Below are positions 31,501 through 38,416 of a DNA stretch of 43,944 nt, piece after piece. Positions within the stretch are counted from its first letter, which is position 1. Each line of letters begins with the position of its first letter. The DNA comes from an uncultured Clostridia bacterium (lineage in GTDB: Bacteria; Bacillota; Clostridia; Christensenellales; Borkfalkiaceae): contig CATZIC010000006.1 of NCBI GenBank assembly GCA_958419945.1, positions 1 through 43,944 on the forward strand. Direction: 5' to 3'. A model generated the notes under the pieces. The model had not been told where the DNA came from. It did not search any database and worked only from the letters and a program-made list of their open reading frames with translations. The position numbers were made by a program, and so were the translations under genes.

Positions 31501-33605
31501 GGCAAAATATCCGTAACAAAGCTAAAATCACGAAAGTCCGATAAAACGGAATTTATAAATGACAGTTCTTTATCCGTTCGGTTTTCGGTAAGTTTTATAT
31601 AAGCTCTATAGACCGAAAGAATGGAATTTTTGATAGAAAGTGCGTCTATAAGCCCGTTATAAGCATTTTTATAATCGTCAAACGCTTGCCTGTAAAAATA
31701 AATTTCATGCCGAATATTTGACACTAACGGATAGTTGGCGTTTTTAAAATTAGCAATGGTTACGTAATCTTCGGATTTATCGTATTCGGGGAAAACTGCG
31801 ATCTTTTCGGTTTTTCCGCCGTAAAAATCAACGACTGCATAAAAGGTGTTTTCGATGCCGTCTTTTATAACGTAGTCGTTCTCTGAAAGATTTATGTTTT
31901 TTACAACGCTGTCAAGCATTGTATCGTCGTCAAAAACAATGTTTGCGCCACGCAAAATATTGTCCTTATCGGGCGTAAAATAGGTTACGACGAAATTGTT
32001 TAATATAACCTTAGCGGTGAATCTGCCGTCCTTATCGGTATAGTAATTTTTACCGCAAAGATTTACAAGCACGTTTTTTACCCTTTCACCGATATTAAAA
32101 GTTACGTCCGCAGTAAAATTGCTACCGTCAAATTCCAAAAATCTGCCCGTTAAGACTTGGTTAACTTCTATTTTTTTGTCGTTGTATTCGGTATGTAAAC
32201 TGCCGTAAATGACCTTTTCCATAACAACGTTTTTAAGCAAAAACGGGCTTATACGGGCACTTTTATAGGTTTTGCCCTTTTCAAGAGTTACGTAATCGTT
32301 AAGTCCGTAAACCTTTGCCGTAAGGGTAAAAACCGAAAGGTTTGAAAAGGTGCTCGTCGTAAATCCTTCTGAAAGACCGGCGGAAAGGGTTGCGGTTTCG
32401 GCAATGCTAATAACCGCACCTTCGGTTTCACTTTGCACAGTTCCGTAAAAATTTCCTTGAACGTTAAGGGCTCCGTTTACTATAAGGTTGCCGCTACTGC
32501 TAAACCCGTTTTGACGCAAGATTTCGCAATCGGGATAGGTTACGCCATAGGCTTCACCTATATGCAAACCGTCGTACACGCTAAGCGTTCCGTCAACGTT
32601 TAAAGTTCCGTTTTGACTAACCGTAAAGTTTGCACCGGGCATAATTTTGAGTTTTGTGTTTTCGGATACGGTAAAACTTCCTTCCGTAACGGCGATATCC
32701 ATACAATATGGAATGGCAACGAAAGTATTTAAAGTAGAATAACTTTTCTCAAGCGTAAAGTCCGTAACGCCGCTACCGACGTTTCCGTAAACTGTCATCG
32801 TGGTTTTTCCGACGTTACTCATATTAAGACTTGCAACTTCCTGAAGGCCTCGGCTTTTATCGTATGAAAGAACAATCTTTCCGCCGCTAAGATTAAAAAG
32901 TCCGCCATTCTCTGCAATAAGCGTAGCGAAAGAAAAATTTTCGCCACTACGTATTAATCCCGTGTACCGTCCGCCGAAATTTATCACTCTTGTAACTCTT
33001 AACGTGTTTAAAAAATACTGATTGAAAGGAAGGTTTCCTCTTTTATAGCAGTCGTCTGCCGCCGCCGCAATATAGTTGGCTACAAAAAGCGGCTCGCAAA
33101 TTTCACCATTTACGGTAATCGTGCCATCTCCTTCTATCGGAAGATACCCGTCCATAACGCCGTTTACTACAATTTCACCGTTGCATATAACGGTAGGCGG
33201 ACTTTCGAGATAGGGCGAAATTATATCCTCTTTACTTACGACAGAGAGTTTACCGTTGACAATAAGTTTGGCACCGTTTTCAATAAGTACCGATCCGTTT
33301 TCTGATTTTTCAAAACATAACGTAACGTTTTTAGGCACTGTAACTTCCGATTTAATTGTAGCGCTTTGACAATAAACGGTATCGCCGCTTTCAGCCAGCT
33401 CCAAAGCTTCGCTTAAAGTATATAAGTTTCCGTTAAGCGTCGCTCTCGATTCGGTTTTAAGTGCGTTTTCTTCAAAAAGTCCGCCTATAAGACCGTTAGC
33501 GGCATATGGTGCCAAACTTTTTATAAGCACAAAAGCACCAATAAATAGGCACAATACCGCCAATACTTTTATAAAGTTTGTTTTTCGTTTGGAATTTTTC
33601 ATCAT
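28596..33605 (-). CDS. Giant cell-surface protein with MBG/YGX-type repeats
   Basis: The product has 1669 residues from the ATG at 33605 (AGGT upstream). A basic start and hydrophobic span (about 10-30) give a signal sequence. Residues about 50-500 alternate short strands and Gly/Asn turns (VIVNGALNV-type), like a beta-solenoid. A helical segment spans about 610-690. Immunoglobulin-like repeats of about 75 residues with KFYGDSDEALSC, AVYGEPFELSA and AVYGDNIELTAY (about 1010-1300) match MBG-type domains. A second helical segment spans about 1550-1640, then a membrane span and KRRG end the protein. There is no LPxTG motif, so anchoring is probably by the C-terminal helix. Adhesion or wall interaction is inferred. 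Confidence 0.8.
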   Translation of the reverse strand: MMKNSKRKTNFIKVLAVLCLFIGAFVLIKSLAPYAANGLIGGLFEENALKTESRATLNGNLYTLSEALELAESGDTVYCQSATIKSEVTVPKNVTLCFEKSENGSVLIENGAKLIVNGKLSVVSKEDIISPYLESPPTVICNGEIVVNGVMDGYLPIEGDGTITVNGEICEPLFVANYIAAAADDCYKRGNLPFNQYFLNTLRVTRVINFGGRYTGLIRSGENFSFATLIAENGGLFNLSGGKIVLSYDKSRGLQEVASLNMSNVGKTTMTVYGNVGSGVTDFTLEKSYSTLNTFVAIPYCMDIAVTEGSFTVSENTKLKIMPGANFTVSQNGTLNVDGTLSVYDGLHIGEAYGVTYPDCEILRQNGFSSSGNLIVNGALNVQGNFYGTVQSETEGAVISIAETATLSAGLSEGFTTSTFSNLSVFTLTAKVYGLNDYVTLEKGKTYKSARISPFLLKNVVMEKVIYGSLHTEYNDKKIEVNQVLTGRFLEFDGSNFTADVTFNIGERVKNVLVNLCGKNYYTDKDGRFTAKVILNNFVVTYFTPDKDNILRGANIVFDDDTMLDSVVKNINLSENDYVIKDGIENTFYAVVDFYGGKTEKIAVFPEYDKSEDYVTIANFKNANYPLVSNIRHEIYFYRQAFDDYKNAYNGLIDALSIKNSILSVYRAYIKLTENRTDKELSFINSVLSDFRDFSFVTDILPSVITYGDKIARVTAVFVDGSKNAQTVTLSDYAYVSGDITVKAEYRGVYKGISYTVEKVFTNVQPKKVTYAIDGKSGTYLDQIKPLTGRCISGEFLEDGVITLFTTARQNSPVGNYAIMGKCESPYYLVTFANANYEIRKKPVSVKIEDKTITLSESRNLRFDYENDFGAVIGFTVTDGTKSVIIDLSGNLSDSLQVGVYSVTAIFDENFIAESNQATLTIIKDDNKYAVDFGFCSGDSKVYDGNEFTFTVTAVDKTDPSIKLSAEVSIEKDGNAVSAILNAGNYVVCVKVYESLFFQNFTVTPCPVNLAFKNIVVYYGDPLPEIEFTSSLPVEKSEIKFWVEGETIAAESANPNYLVNSVTGTIKTLPRTITVRCEEKSKFYGDSDEALSCTIVSGSLASWDSINKIVKLAREPGETVGSYEITAERINDNYNITVIPSNYVILQRNITVTANTVTAVYGEPFELSASVTKGSLKAGEDLDGVVRLYRAEGNAVGIYPVQAELRNSNYNVTYVGSTAEILPLNLTVTMPNLTAVYGDNIELTAYTSTKIPYGLTLKDIVFLEREEGDSVGDYKIYARKINDNFSVEFDFEFGDHSIYTVVKREITVELSDLSAEFTEDFDKITQSVAYTITSGNLIEGDNLELEFCAEKEGVKVDNAFFGKPSAIGDYDLVIVACNPNYSVKSLPAKLHVTKKQLWLKDILTDFTYTGQPLNIFDISKNVGGLDWLDVSGFTVTVTNEDGNIVSLDKVINAGKYTVTVSADENLYKFLEDSDAYIVTVEKADISESIVVESEYEKFTVIGKNRPIARLLGYNCNLVTEFYYGVEAVDFPNKEGEYLVKVSVADDNYKGEVIKAFTACKDISPEIEKISKLLDEIETNPSLKMTNLLKIKETVAEFSEGENYQIDKISAYKSVIDDYLKVYNEFYESEKQSFDTSIKVCFDVNPVDLALGALSLFVVAILKNLVKRRG
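28761..28786 (-). repeat. Dispersed 27-bp motif, copy 12 (inside the surface-protein gene)
   Basis: Minus strand CCGC-CTATAAGTCGGTTATTG; encodes SAYKSVID in the C-terminal helical segment. Confidence 0.55.
31636..31662 (+). repeat. Dispersed 27-bp motif, copy 13 (inside the surface-protein gene)
   Basis: GAAAGT-GCGT-CTATAAGCCCGTTATAA on the plus strand; the coding strand reads NAYNGLIDAL in the middle helical segment. Confidence 0.65.
32238..32264 (-). repeat. Dispersed 27-bp motif, copy 14 (inside the surface-protein gene)
   Basis: Minus strand AAAAGT-GCCC-GTATAAGCCCGTTTTTG; encodes SARISPFLL. Confidence 0.6.
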
Positions 33606-33649
33606 TTTACCTATGTATTCGGTGGCCCGATAATAAATAATTAAACTAA

Positions 33650-33686
33650 AAAAACAAAATGCGCAGTGGAAAATAGGCACTGCGCA
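33650..33686 (-). terminator. Terminator of the recF operon
   Basis: Nine-bp stem TGCGCAGTG / CACTGCGCA (33660-33668 with 33678-33686), followed on the minus strand by ATTTTG and a run of seven T. It separates the CmpB-like gene from the surface-protein gene. Confidence 0.88.
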
Positions 33687-33696
33687 CGTTTTTATC

Positions 33697-34449
33697 TTAT
33701 TTTTTATTCTTTTGTGATTTCTTTTTTGCCTTAGTGCCGTCAATAAGTTTCTTTCCCTGTTCCAAAAGGTATCTGTTAAGTTCGTAAACAACTTCGCCGG
33801 GGCCCTTGAGTGAGAAAAGGAAACTGTTTTTTTGTTTGAGTTTTTCGGAGTTCTGCTTTATATTAAGTTTAAACTGCTCGTATTTAACGACGATATCGTG
33901 TTCGGTCGCCCATTTTTTGATTTTCGCAACAACTCTGAAGGAATAGAAGTTATCGATAATGAAGATTCCCGATAGCATACCGAGGATAAAATAAACTTGC
34001 GTGTATGCTACAACAAAGTCAATACAAAGTGCTATAATTGGGTGTAAAAACAGATTATATAGCCCGCCTATTATTCCCCAAATCACGGTAAAAAGCGGAC
34101 AGATTATGCCTTGCACGTTTCCCTTTCGGTCGGAATAATCCCAAAGTTTTACCTTTAATCCTTTTGTAAAAATGATTCCCGTTATGTACTCGAGCAAGGT
34201 CATTACTACGGTAATTACCAAAATAAGGCAAAGTTTTTGCAGAAAAATATTTGGGATAAAGGATAGATCTATTGAGGACATTCCGTACAAACAGAGAAGT
34301 CCGCATCCGTAAAGGGGCAGCCAAGGCCCCGCTAAAAAGCCAGGGTTAATCCACTTTTTGTGAGCGTATCTTCTGTAAAAAAGTTCCATTATGTAGCCGC
34401 ATAGTGCGCCGATAAAAAATATCAGCACTATTTTTATAAGAATTACCAT
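33697..34449 (-). CDS. Putative ABC-transporter type IV (CmpB/DUF1113) membrane protein
   Basis: The 250-residue protein has about six hydrophobic segments in the first 175 residues and a basic cytosolic tail ending KKKSQKNKK. The motifs GYIMELFYRRY (about 17-27), NPGFLAGPWLPLYG (about 35-48) and LEYITGIIFTKGLKVKLWDYS (about 86-106) define PF06541, a family named 'putative ABC-transporter type IV' although transport has not been shown. AAAGG lies seven bases before the ATG. It is 63 bases downstream of the PH-like gene and ends the recF transcript. Confidence 0.88.
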   Translation of the reverse strand: MVILIKIVLIFFIGALCGYIMELFYRRYAHKKWINPGFLAGPWLPLYGCGLLCLYGMSSIDLSFIPNIFLQKLCLILVITVVMTLLEYITGIIFTKGLKVKLWDYSDRKGNVQGIICPLFTVIWGIIGGLYNLFLHPIIALCIDFVVAYTQVYFILGMLSGIFIIDNFYSFRVVAKIKKWATEHDIVVKYEQFKLNIKQNSEKLKQKNSFLFSLKGPGEVVYELNRYLLEQGKKLIDGTKAKKKSQKNKK

Positions 34450-34512
34450 AAATTACCTTTAAACTTTTGCTGCTTACACCCGAAAAACCTTTCGGACTTT
34501 ACCGATTGATTA

Positions 34513-35088
34513 TTATAAAGAATTATAAAGATCCTGCACGAGCGAGATGAATTCGTCAGCCTCGGCAAGTTCGAATTTAAGTTTATCGTTTATAGCCGTT
34601 ATGGTAACACGGTTGCCTTTTTTACTTACGTCCAAAAGATCTTCAAGCCTTATTACTTTACTTTCTGTGTAATTTGCTTTTCCGCATGCTATAATTTTAT
34701 CGCTTGTAAGTATAACGGTGAAATTACCGGTGCGCACTGCTTTTCTGTAAATGCAAATTCCCCAAAAAACTTCGGGCACGACGTGCGCAATAAGACACAT
34801 CACCGCAATAATCGTAGTAAAAGTGGTGTTTAGATCCGCAATGATTCTGCTAAATAATGAAGAACTGAATATAAAAGCGTCCGCACCGACGGAAAATATT
34901 GCACACAAAAAAAGTAAAACCGTTTCTATATACGGGCTTTTTATTCTTTTCGGTTTAACGACCGCTATAAGTTTTGTCGGCGGGAACAAAGTGGCTATGG
35001 GAAGATCCTCGTCAAGACGGGGATTATCTTCGGCAAGAAAAATTTCACGTTCCTTTTCCGCTTTCTTTTTGGTCTGGAAATTACTCAT
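34513..35088 (-). CDS. Two-span membrane protein with PH-like C-terminal domain, unknown function
   Basis: The 191-residue protein has a charged N terminus, two membrane segments (about residues 54-80 and 88-112), then a beta-rich cytosolic domain (FTVILTSDKIIACG through VTITAINDKLKFELA) ending in a helix. This layout is that of bacterial PH-like (bPH) or YcxB/DUF304-like membrane proteins, but I cannot name a specific family. It overlaps the end of tcdA by eight bases, which suggests coupling. No functional link to RecF or TcdA is evident. Confidence 0.65.
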   Translation of the reverse strand: MSNFQTKKKAEKEREIFLAEDNPRLDEDLPIATLFPPTKLIAVVKPKRIKSPYIETVLLFLCAIFSVGADAFIFSSSLFSRIIADLNTTFTTIIAVMCLIAHVVPEVFWGICIYRKAVRTGNFTVILTSDKIIACGKANYTESKVIRLEDLLDVSKKGNRVTITAINDKLKFELAEADEFISLVQDLYNSL

Positions 35089-35803
35089 TGTTTTCTCCTT
35101 TATCGTAAATAAGGTCTTTAATAACTTCGCCCGCTAATATAAAACCTGCCACAGGCGGTACGAAAGATATGCTTGCGGGCGTGCGTTTATCTTCGCATAA
35201 AGGAAGCCTTGGGACCTCTTCGGAATACACCGTTTTAAGACTTTCGATATTTCTTTTTCTTAACTCTCTACGCATGACTTTTGCAAGCGGACAGACCTTT
35301 GTTTCGTAAATATCCCCCACCTTAAAAGCCATAGGATTTAGCTTGTTACCGGTGCCTAAACATGCGATAATGGGCTTATAGGCGGACTTTGCGGTTTCAC
35401 ACAGTAAAATCTTTGCGGTAACCATATCCACGCAATCCACAACGTAATCGTAACTTGAAAAGTCGAAAAGATTTATAGTTTCGGTGAAAAAATACACCGG
35501 GAATTTTTCAACTTTTAAGTTCGGATTTATATCTTTAAGCCTATCATACGCAACGTCGGTTTTCATTTTCCCGATGGTTGAGTTAAGTGCGTAAAGTTGT
35601 CTGTTTAGGTTTGAATAGTCCACGCTGTCCCCGTCGCAGATAACAAGTTTGCCGACTCCTGCACGGGCAAGCCCTTCAACGCAATACGAGCCTACACCGC
35701 CAAGTCCGAAAACGGCTACGGTCTTTGTAGACAATAATCGACGGTTTTCAATTCCTATTAAGTTGTCCTCTCTCGAAAAAATATTATCAGACAATTTTAC
35801 CAC
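35081..35803 (-). CDS. tcdA: tRNA threonylcarbamoyladenosine dehydratase
   Basis: The 240-residue E1-like enzyme has the ATP-binding motif VFGLGGVGSYCVEGLARAG (about residues 32-50) and DSVDYSNLNRQ (about 59-69), where the Arg and Asn contact the nucleotide. TcdA-specific stretches LGTGNKLNP, VCPLAKVMRRELRKR and a C-terminal PPVAGFILAGEVI follow. It cyclises t6A37 to ct6A in tRNAs that read ANN codons. It overlaps recF by 17 bases. A dispersed-motif copy encodes SAYKPIIACLG, where the family normally has a different sequence before LGTGNKL. Confidence 0.94.
   Translation of the reverse strand: MVKLSDNIFSREDNLIGIENRRLLSTKTVAVFGLGGVGSYCVEGLARAGVGKLVICDGDSVDYSNLNRQLYALNSTIGKMKTDVAYDRLKDINPNLKVEKFPVYFFTETINLFDFSSYDYVVDCVDMVTAKILLCETAKSAYKPIIACLGTGNKLNPMAFKVGDIYETKVCPLAKVMRRELRKRNIESLKTVYSEEVPRLPLCEDKRTPASISFVPPVAGFILAGEVIKDLIYDKGENNE
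35364..35390 (-). repeat. Dispersed 27-bp motif, copy 15 (inside tcdA)
   Basis: Minus strand AAAGT-CCGC-CTATAAGCCCATTATCG; encodes SAYKPIIA. Confidence 0.7.
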
Positions 35804-36875
35804 CGTCGATTTTGAAAATTTTATAATCGGTTTCCCCGAAAACGCTTTGATCTACGTGAGTGCAAGTAACTATGGTTTGCACGCCGTCAATGGCTTTTAA
35901 CAGCCTACTTTGACGGAAAATATCAAGTTCGCTCATTGCGTCGTCCAGAATAAGCACCGGGTATTCGCCGAAATGCTCTTTATAAACGTTAAGTTCCGCA
36001 AGTTTAAGGGAAATTGCGGCGGTACGCTGCTGACCTTGCGAACCGTAATTTCTTACGTCCTCGCCGCTTACCGTGATTTTCAAATCATCACGGTGCGGGC
36101 CTACGGTCGTGTACCCCAAAATAACGTCCTTTTCCATATTCAGTGCCAGTGCGGATTTTATATTTTCGTAAATTTCCTCTCTCGATCCGAGGTACTGCCC
36201 AAGAAGTGAAACTTCTAAATCCTCTTTTCCGTCTGTAATAAAGGAGTGTGCGTTTTTCGCAAACGGTGAAAGTTTGTTGACGTAATCACGGCGTGCGGTG
36301 ATAATATCCGCCGCATAGAGCGCAAGCTGTTCGTCCCACACGGGCAAAGTATCGAAAATCGTCCCCTTATCGGGAGTTTTAAGCAGGTTGTTTCTTTGTG
36401 CTAAAATCTTTTTGTAAACGGAAAGTGCCGTAAAATATTGCTTGTTTAGCTGGGAAATGGAAATGTCCAGAAATCTTCTTCTGTCCTCGGGACTTTCCTG
36501 CACCAATTTAAGTTCGCCGGGGTTAAAAAATACCGCAAAAAGGTTGCCTAAAAGTTCTGAAACCTTCTTTGCTTCCTGCCCGTTGACGGTAACGATTTTA
36601 TTGGAATCCGCAAAATACTCTATTTTTGCGCTTATCGTCCCGTAATTCGTAACGGCTTCGGCAAAAATTTCCGCAGATTTTTGGCCGTAACGGATAACCT
36701 GTTTGTCCCGTTTTACCTTTGGCGAATACCCCGTGGCAAGAAGAAAAACCGCCTCTACGGCATTGGTTTTGCCCTGTGCGTTCCGCCCTGAAATAATATT
36801 GAGTCCGTCAGAAAAATGGAACTTTTCATTTTCGTAATTACGGAAGTTTTTGAGGATTAATTTTTTTACAAACAT
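35787..36875 (-). CDS. recF: DNA replication and repair protein RecF
   Basis: The 362-residue protein is of normal RecF length. Motifs: the typical N terminus LILKNFRNYENEKFHF, Walker A GRNAQGKTNAVEA (about residues 30-42), signature motif NYGSQGQQRTAAISLKLAE, and Walker B PVLILDDAMSELD. RecF loads RecA at gaps together with RecO and RecR. It is transcribed from a consensus promoter at 36942-36970, away from dnaA. In most Firmicutes recF is downstream of dnaA-dnaN on the same strand, so this arrangement is rearranged. Confidence 0.97.
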   Translation of the reverse strand: MFVKKLILKNFRNYENEKFHFSDGLNIISGRNAQGKTNAVEAVFLLATGYSPKVKRDKQVIRYGQKSAEIFAEAVTNYGTISAKIEYFADSNKIVTVNGQEAKKVSELLGNLFAVFFNPGELKLVQESPEDRRRFLDISISQLNKQYFTALSVYKKILAQRNNLLKTPDKGTIFDTLPVWDEQLALYAADIITARRDYVNKLSPFAKNAHSFITDGKEDLEVSLLGQYLGSREEIYENIKSALALNMEKDVILGYTTVGPHRDDLKITVSGEDVRNYGSQGQQRTAAISLKLAELNVYKEHFGEYPVLILDDAMSELDIFRQSRLLKAIDGVQTIVTCTHVDQSVFGETDYKIFKIDGGKIV

Positions 36876-36941
36876 TTACTACCGCTACGAGCAAAAAACC
36901 TTGCTTTTTTTTACCTTTTATAATACAATTAAGATAATTAA

Positions 36942-36970
36942 ATTATATAGGTTATTGCCCTTTGTGTCAA
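36942..36970 (-). promoter_or_regulatory. Promoter of the recF operon
   Basis: Minus strand TTGACA (36965-36970), 17-base spacer, TATAAT (36942-36947). Both hexamers are perfect. Confidence 0.85.
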
Positions 36971-37063
36971 CATAAATTCGACTTTTACACTTAAAAACCC
37001 TTGTTCACACGGTTGACAAAAGGCATTTTCTTACTAAAAACGCAGATTACAGGGGCTAGTTTT

Positions 37064-38398
37064 ATGGAAAATTTTGAAATTCTTTGGAAAAACACCACGA
37101 GAGAGCTTGAAAAAACAATTTCGAGAATCACCTATTCCACCTATATCGAAAAGTTAAAACCCGTGGACCTTTTAGGTTCTACTTTGATACTGCACACGGA
37201 CACCCAACTTTTTGCCAAGCAGGCGTCAAGGCTGTCCGATAAAATCGTCGAGGCAATGAAGGCCGCTCAAACGGGACTTACGGATTTTCAGATTTACGTG
37301 GGAAGCGACAACAACCCGATGTTTTCCTCTGAAAAAGAAGCGGAATCCATTTCTTCACCCATCGATCCGAAGTACACCTTCGACTCCTTTGTGGTGGGAA
37401 GTTCCAACCGCTATCTGTTTGCCGCCGCCAAAGCGGTTGCCGACGACCCCGGCAACAGTTACAATCCCCTGTTTATTTACGGAAACTCCGGCCTTGGCAA
37501 AACACACATAATGCACGCCATTGCAAACAAACTTTCTAAAGACAGACCCGATTTAAACGTACTGTATTCCACCTGCGAAAAGTTTACCAACGACCTTATA
37601 AACACCATACGAAGCGGTAAAGCCTATTCGGGAAGCGGCGGAGAGGAATTCCGTTCAAAATACAGAAACGTAGACGTTCTGATTATAGACGACGTGCAGT
37701 TTCTTGCCAAAAAGCAATCCACGCAAGAGGAATTTTTCCACACCTTCAACGAACTGTACGGGAAAAACAAACAGATCATTTTGTCCGCAGACTGTCCGCC
37801 GAAGGAAATTGAACTTTTGGAAGAGCGGCTTGTAACGCGTTTTCAGTGCGGGCTTTTGGCGCAGGTGCTTCCGCCCGATCTTGAAACCAAAATTGCAATC
37901 GTTCAGCGAAAAGGTGCGGAAAAGAAGTGCATGATAAATAACGAGGTTGCAACCTTTATCGCAGAAAACAGCGGAGACGACGTAAGGTCCTTGGAGGGAC
38001 TTTTAAACAAAGTCATTTTTGCGGCAAGTTTAATGGAAACGGATATAAACCTTAACCTCGCAATGGAAGCGATTTCACTTTCATCAAGCAGCGAAAACCA
38101 CGAGGACGCCGTTACCCCGACCGTAATTATCAACACGGTTTGCAACTTTTATAAACTTTCCAAAACTGATCTTTTAGGCAAAAAGAAGAATAAAGAACTT
38201 GTGGAACCTCGGCAGATTTGTACATATCTTATGACCGAACTTTTGGATCTTCCCCTCGTTTCCATAGGACAGGCAATGGGCGGAAAGGATCACACCACCA
38301 TAATTTATACCCGTGATAAAATTGCGGGACTTATAAAGACAAATCCGAGGGTCGCAACCGAAGTTAGCGATCTTAAAAATCTTATTTTAAAAAAGTAA
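37064..38398 (+). CDS. dnaA: Chromosomal replication initiator DnaA
   Basis: The product has 444 residues from the ATG at 37064 (AGGGG nine bases upstream); an upstream extension to 37001 lacks conservation. Domain I is at about 1-85 (WKNTTRELEKTISRITYSTY). Domain III follows with Walker A GNSGLGKTH, Walker B VDVLIIDDVQFL, and the Arg-rich EERLVTRFQCGL. Domain IV ends with the DNA-binding signature GGKDHTTIIY. All features of a functional initiator are intact. mnmG follows after 18 bases; dnaN is absent. The 188-base gap to recF is A/T-rich with only one DnaA-box-like sequence, TTGTTCACA at 37001-37009. Confidence 0.98.
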   Translation: MENFEILWKNTTRELEKTISRITYSTYIEKLKPVDLLGSTLILHTDTQLFAKQASRLSDKIVEAMKAAQTGLTDFQIYVGSDNNPMFSSEKEAESISSPIDPKYTFDSFVVGSSNRYLFAAAKAVADDPGNSYNPLFIYGNSGLGKTHIMHAIANKLSKDRPDLNVLYSTCEKFTNDLINTIRSGKAYSGSGGEEFRSKYRNVDVLIIDDVQFLAKKQSTQEEFFHTFNELYGKNKQIILSADCPPKEIELLEERLVTRFQCGLLAQVLPPDLETKIAIVQRKGAEKKCMINNEVATFIAENSGDDVRSLEGLLNKVIFAASLMETDINLNLAMEAISLSSSSENHEDAVTPTVIINTVCNFYKLSKTDLLGKKKNKELVEPRQICTYLMTELLDLPLVSIGQAMGGKDHTTIIYTRDKIAGLIKTNPRVATEVSDLKNLILKK

Positions 38399-38416
38399 CT
38401 TAACCTTAAACTTATA

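Noticed and set aside
33606..33791. Upstream extension of the surface-protein reading frame
   Set aside because: It crosses the terminator of the preceding operon and puts about 60 residues before the signal sequence.
36876..37063. Replication origin between recF and dnaA
   Set aside because: The gap is A/T-rich but contains only one DnaA-box-like sequence (TTGTTCACA) and no cluster, so I do not call an origin.
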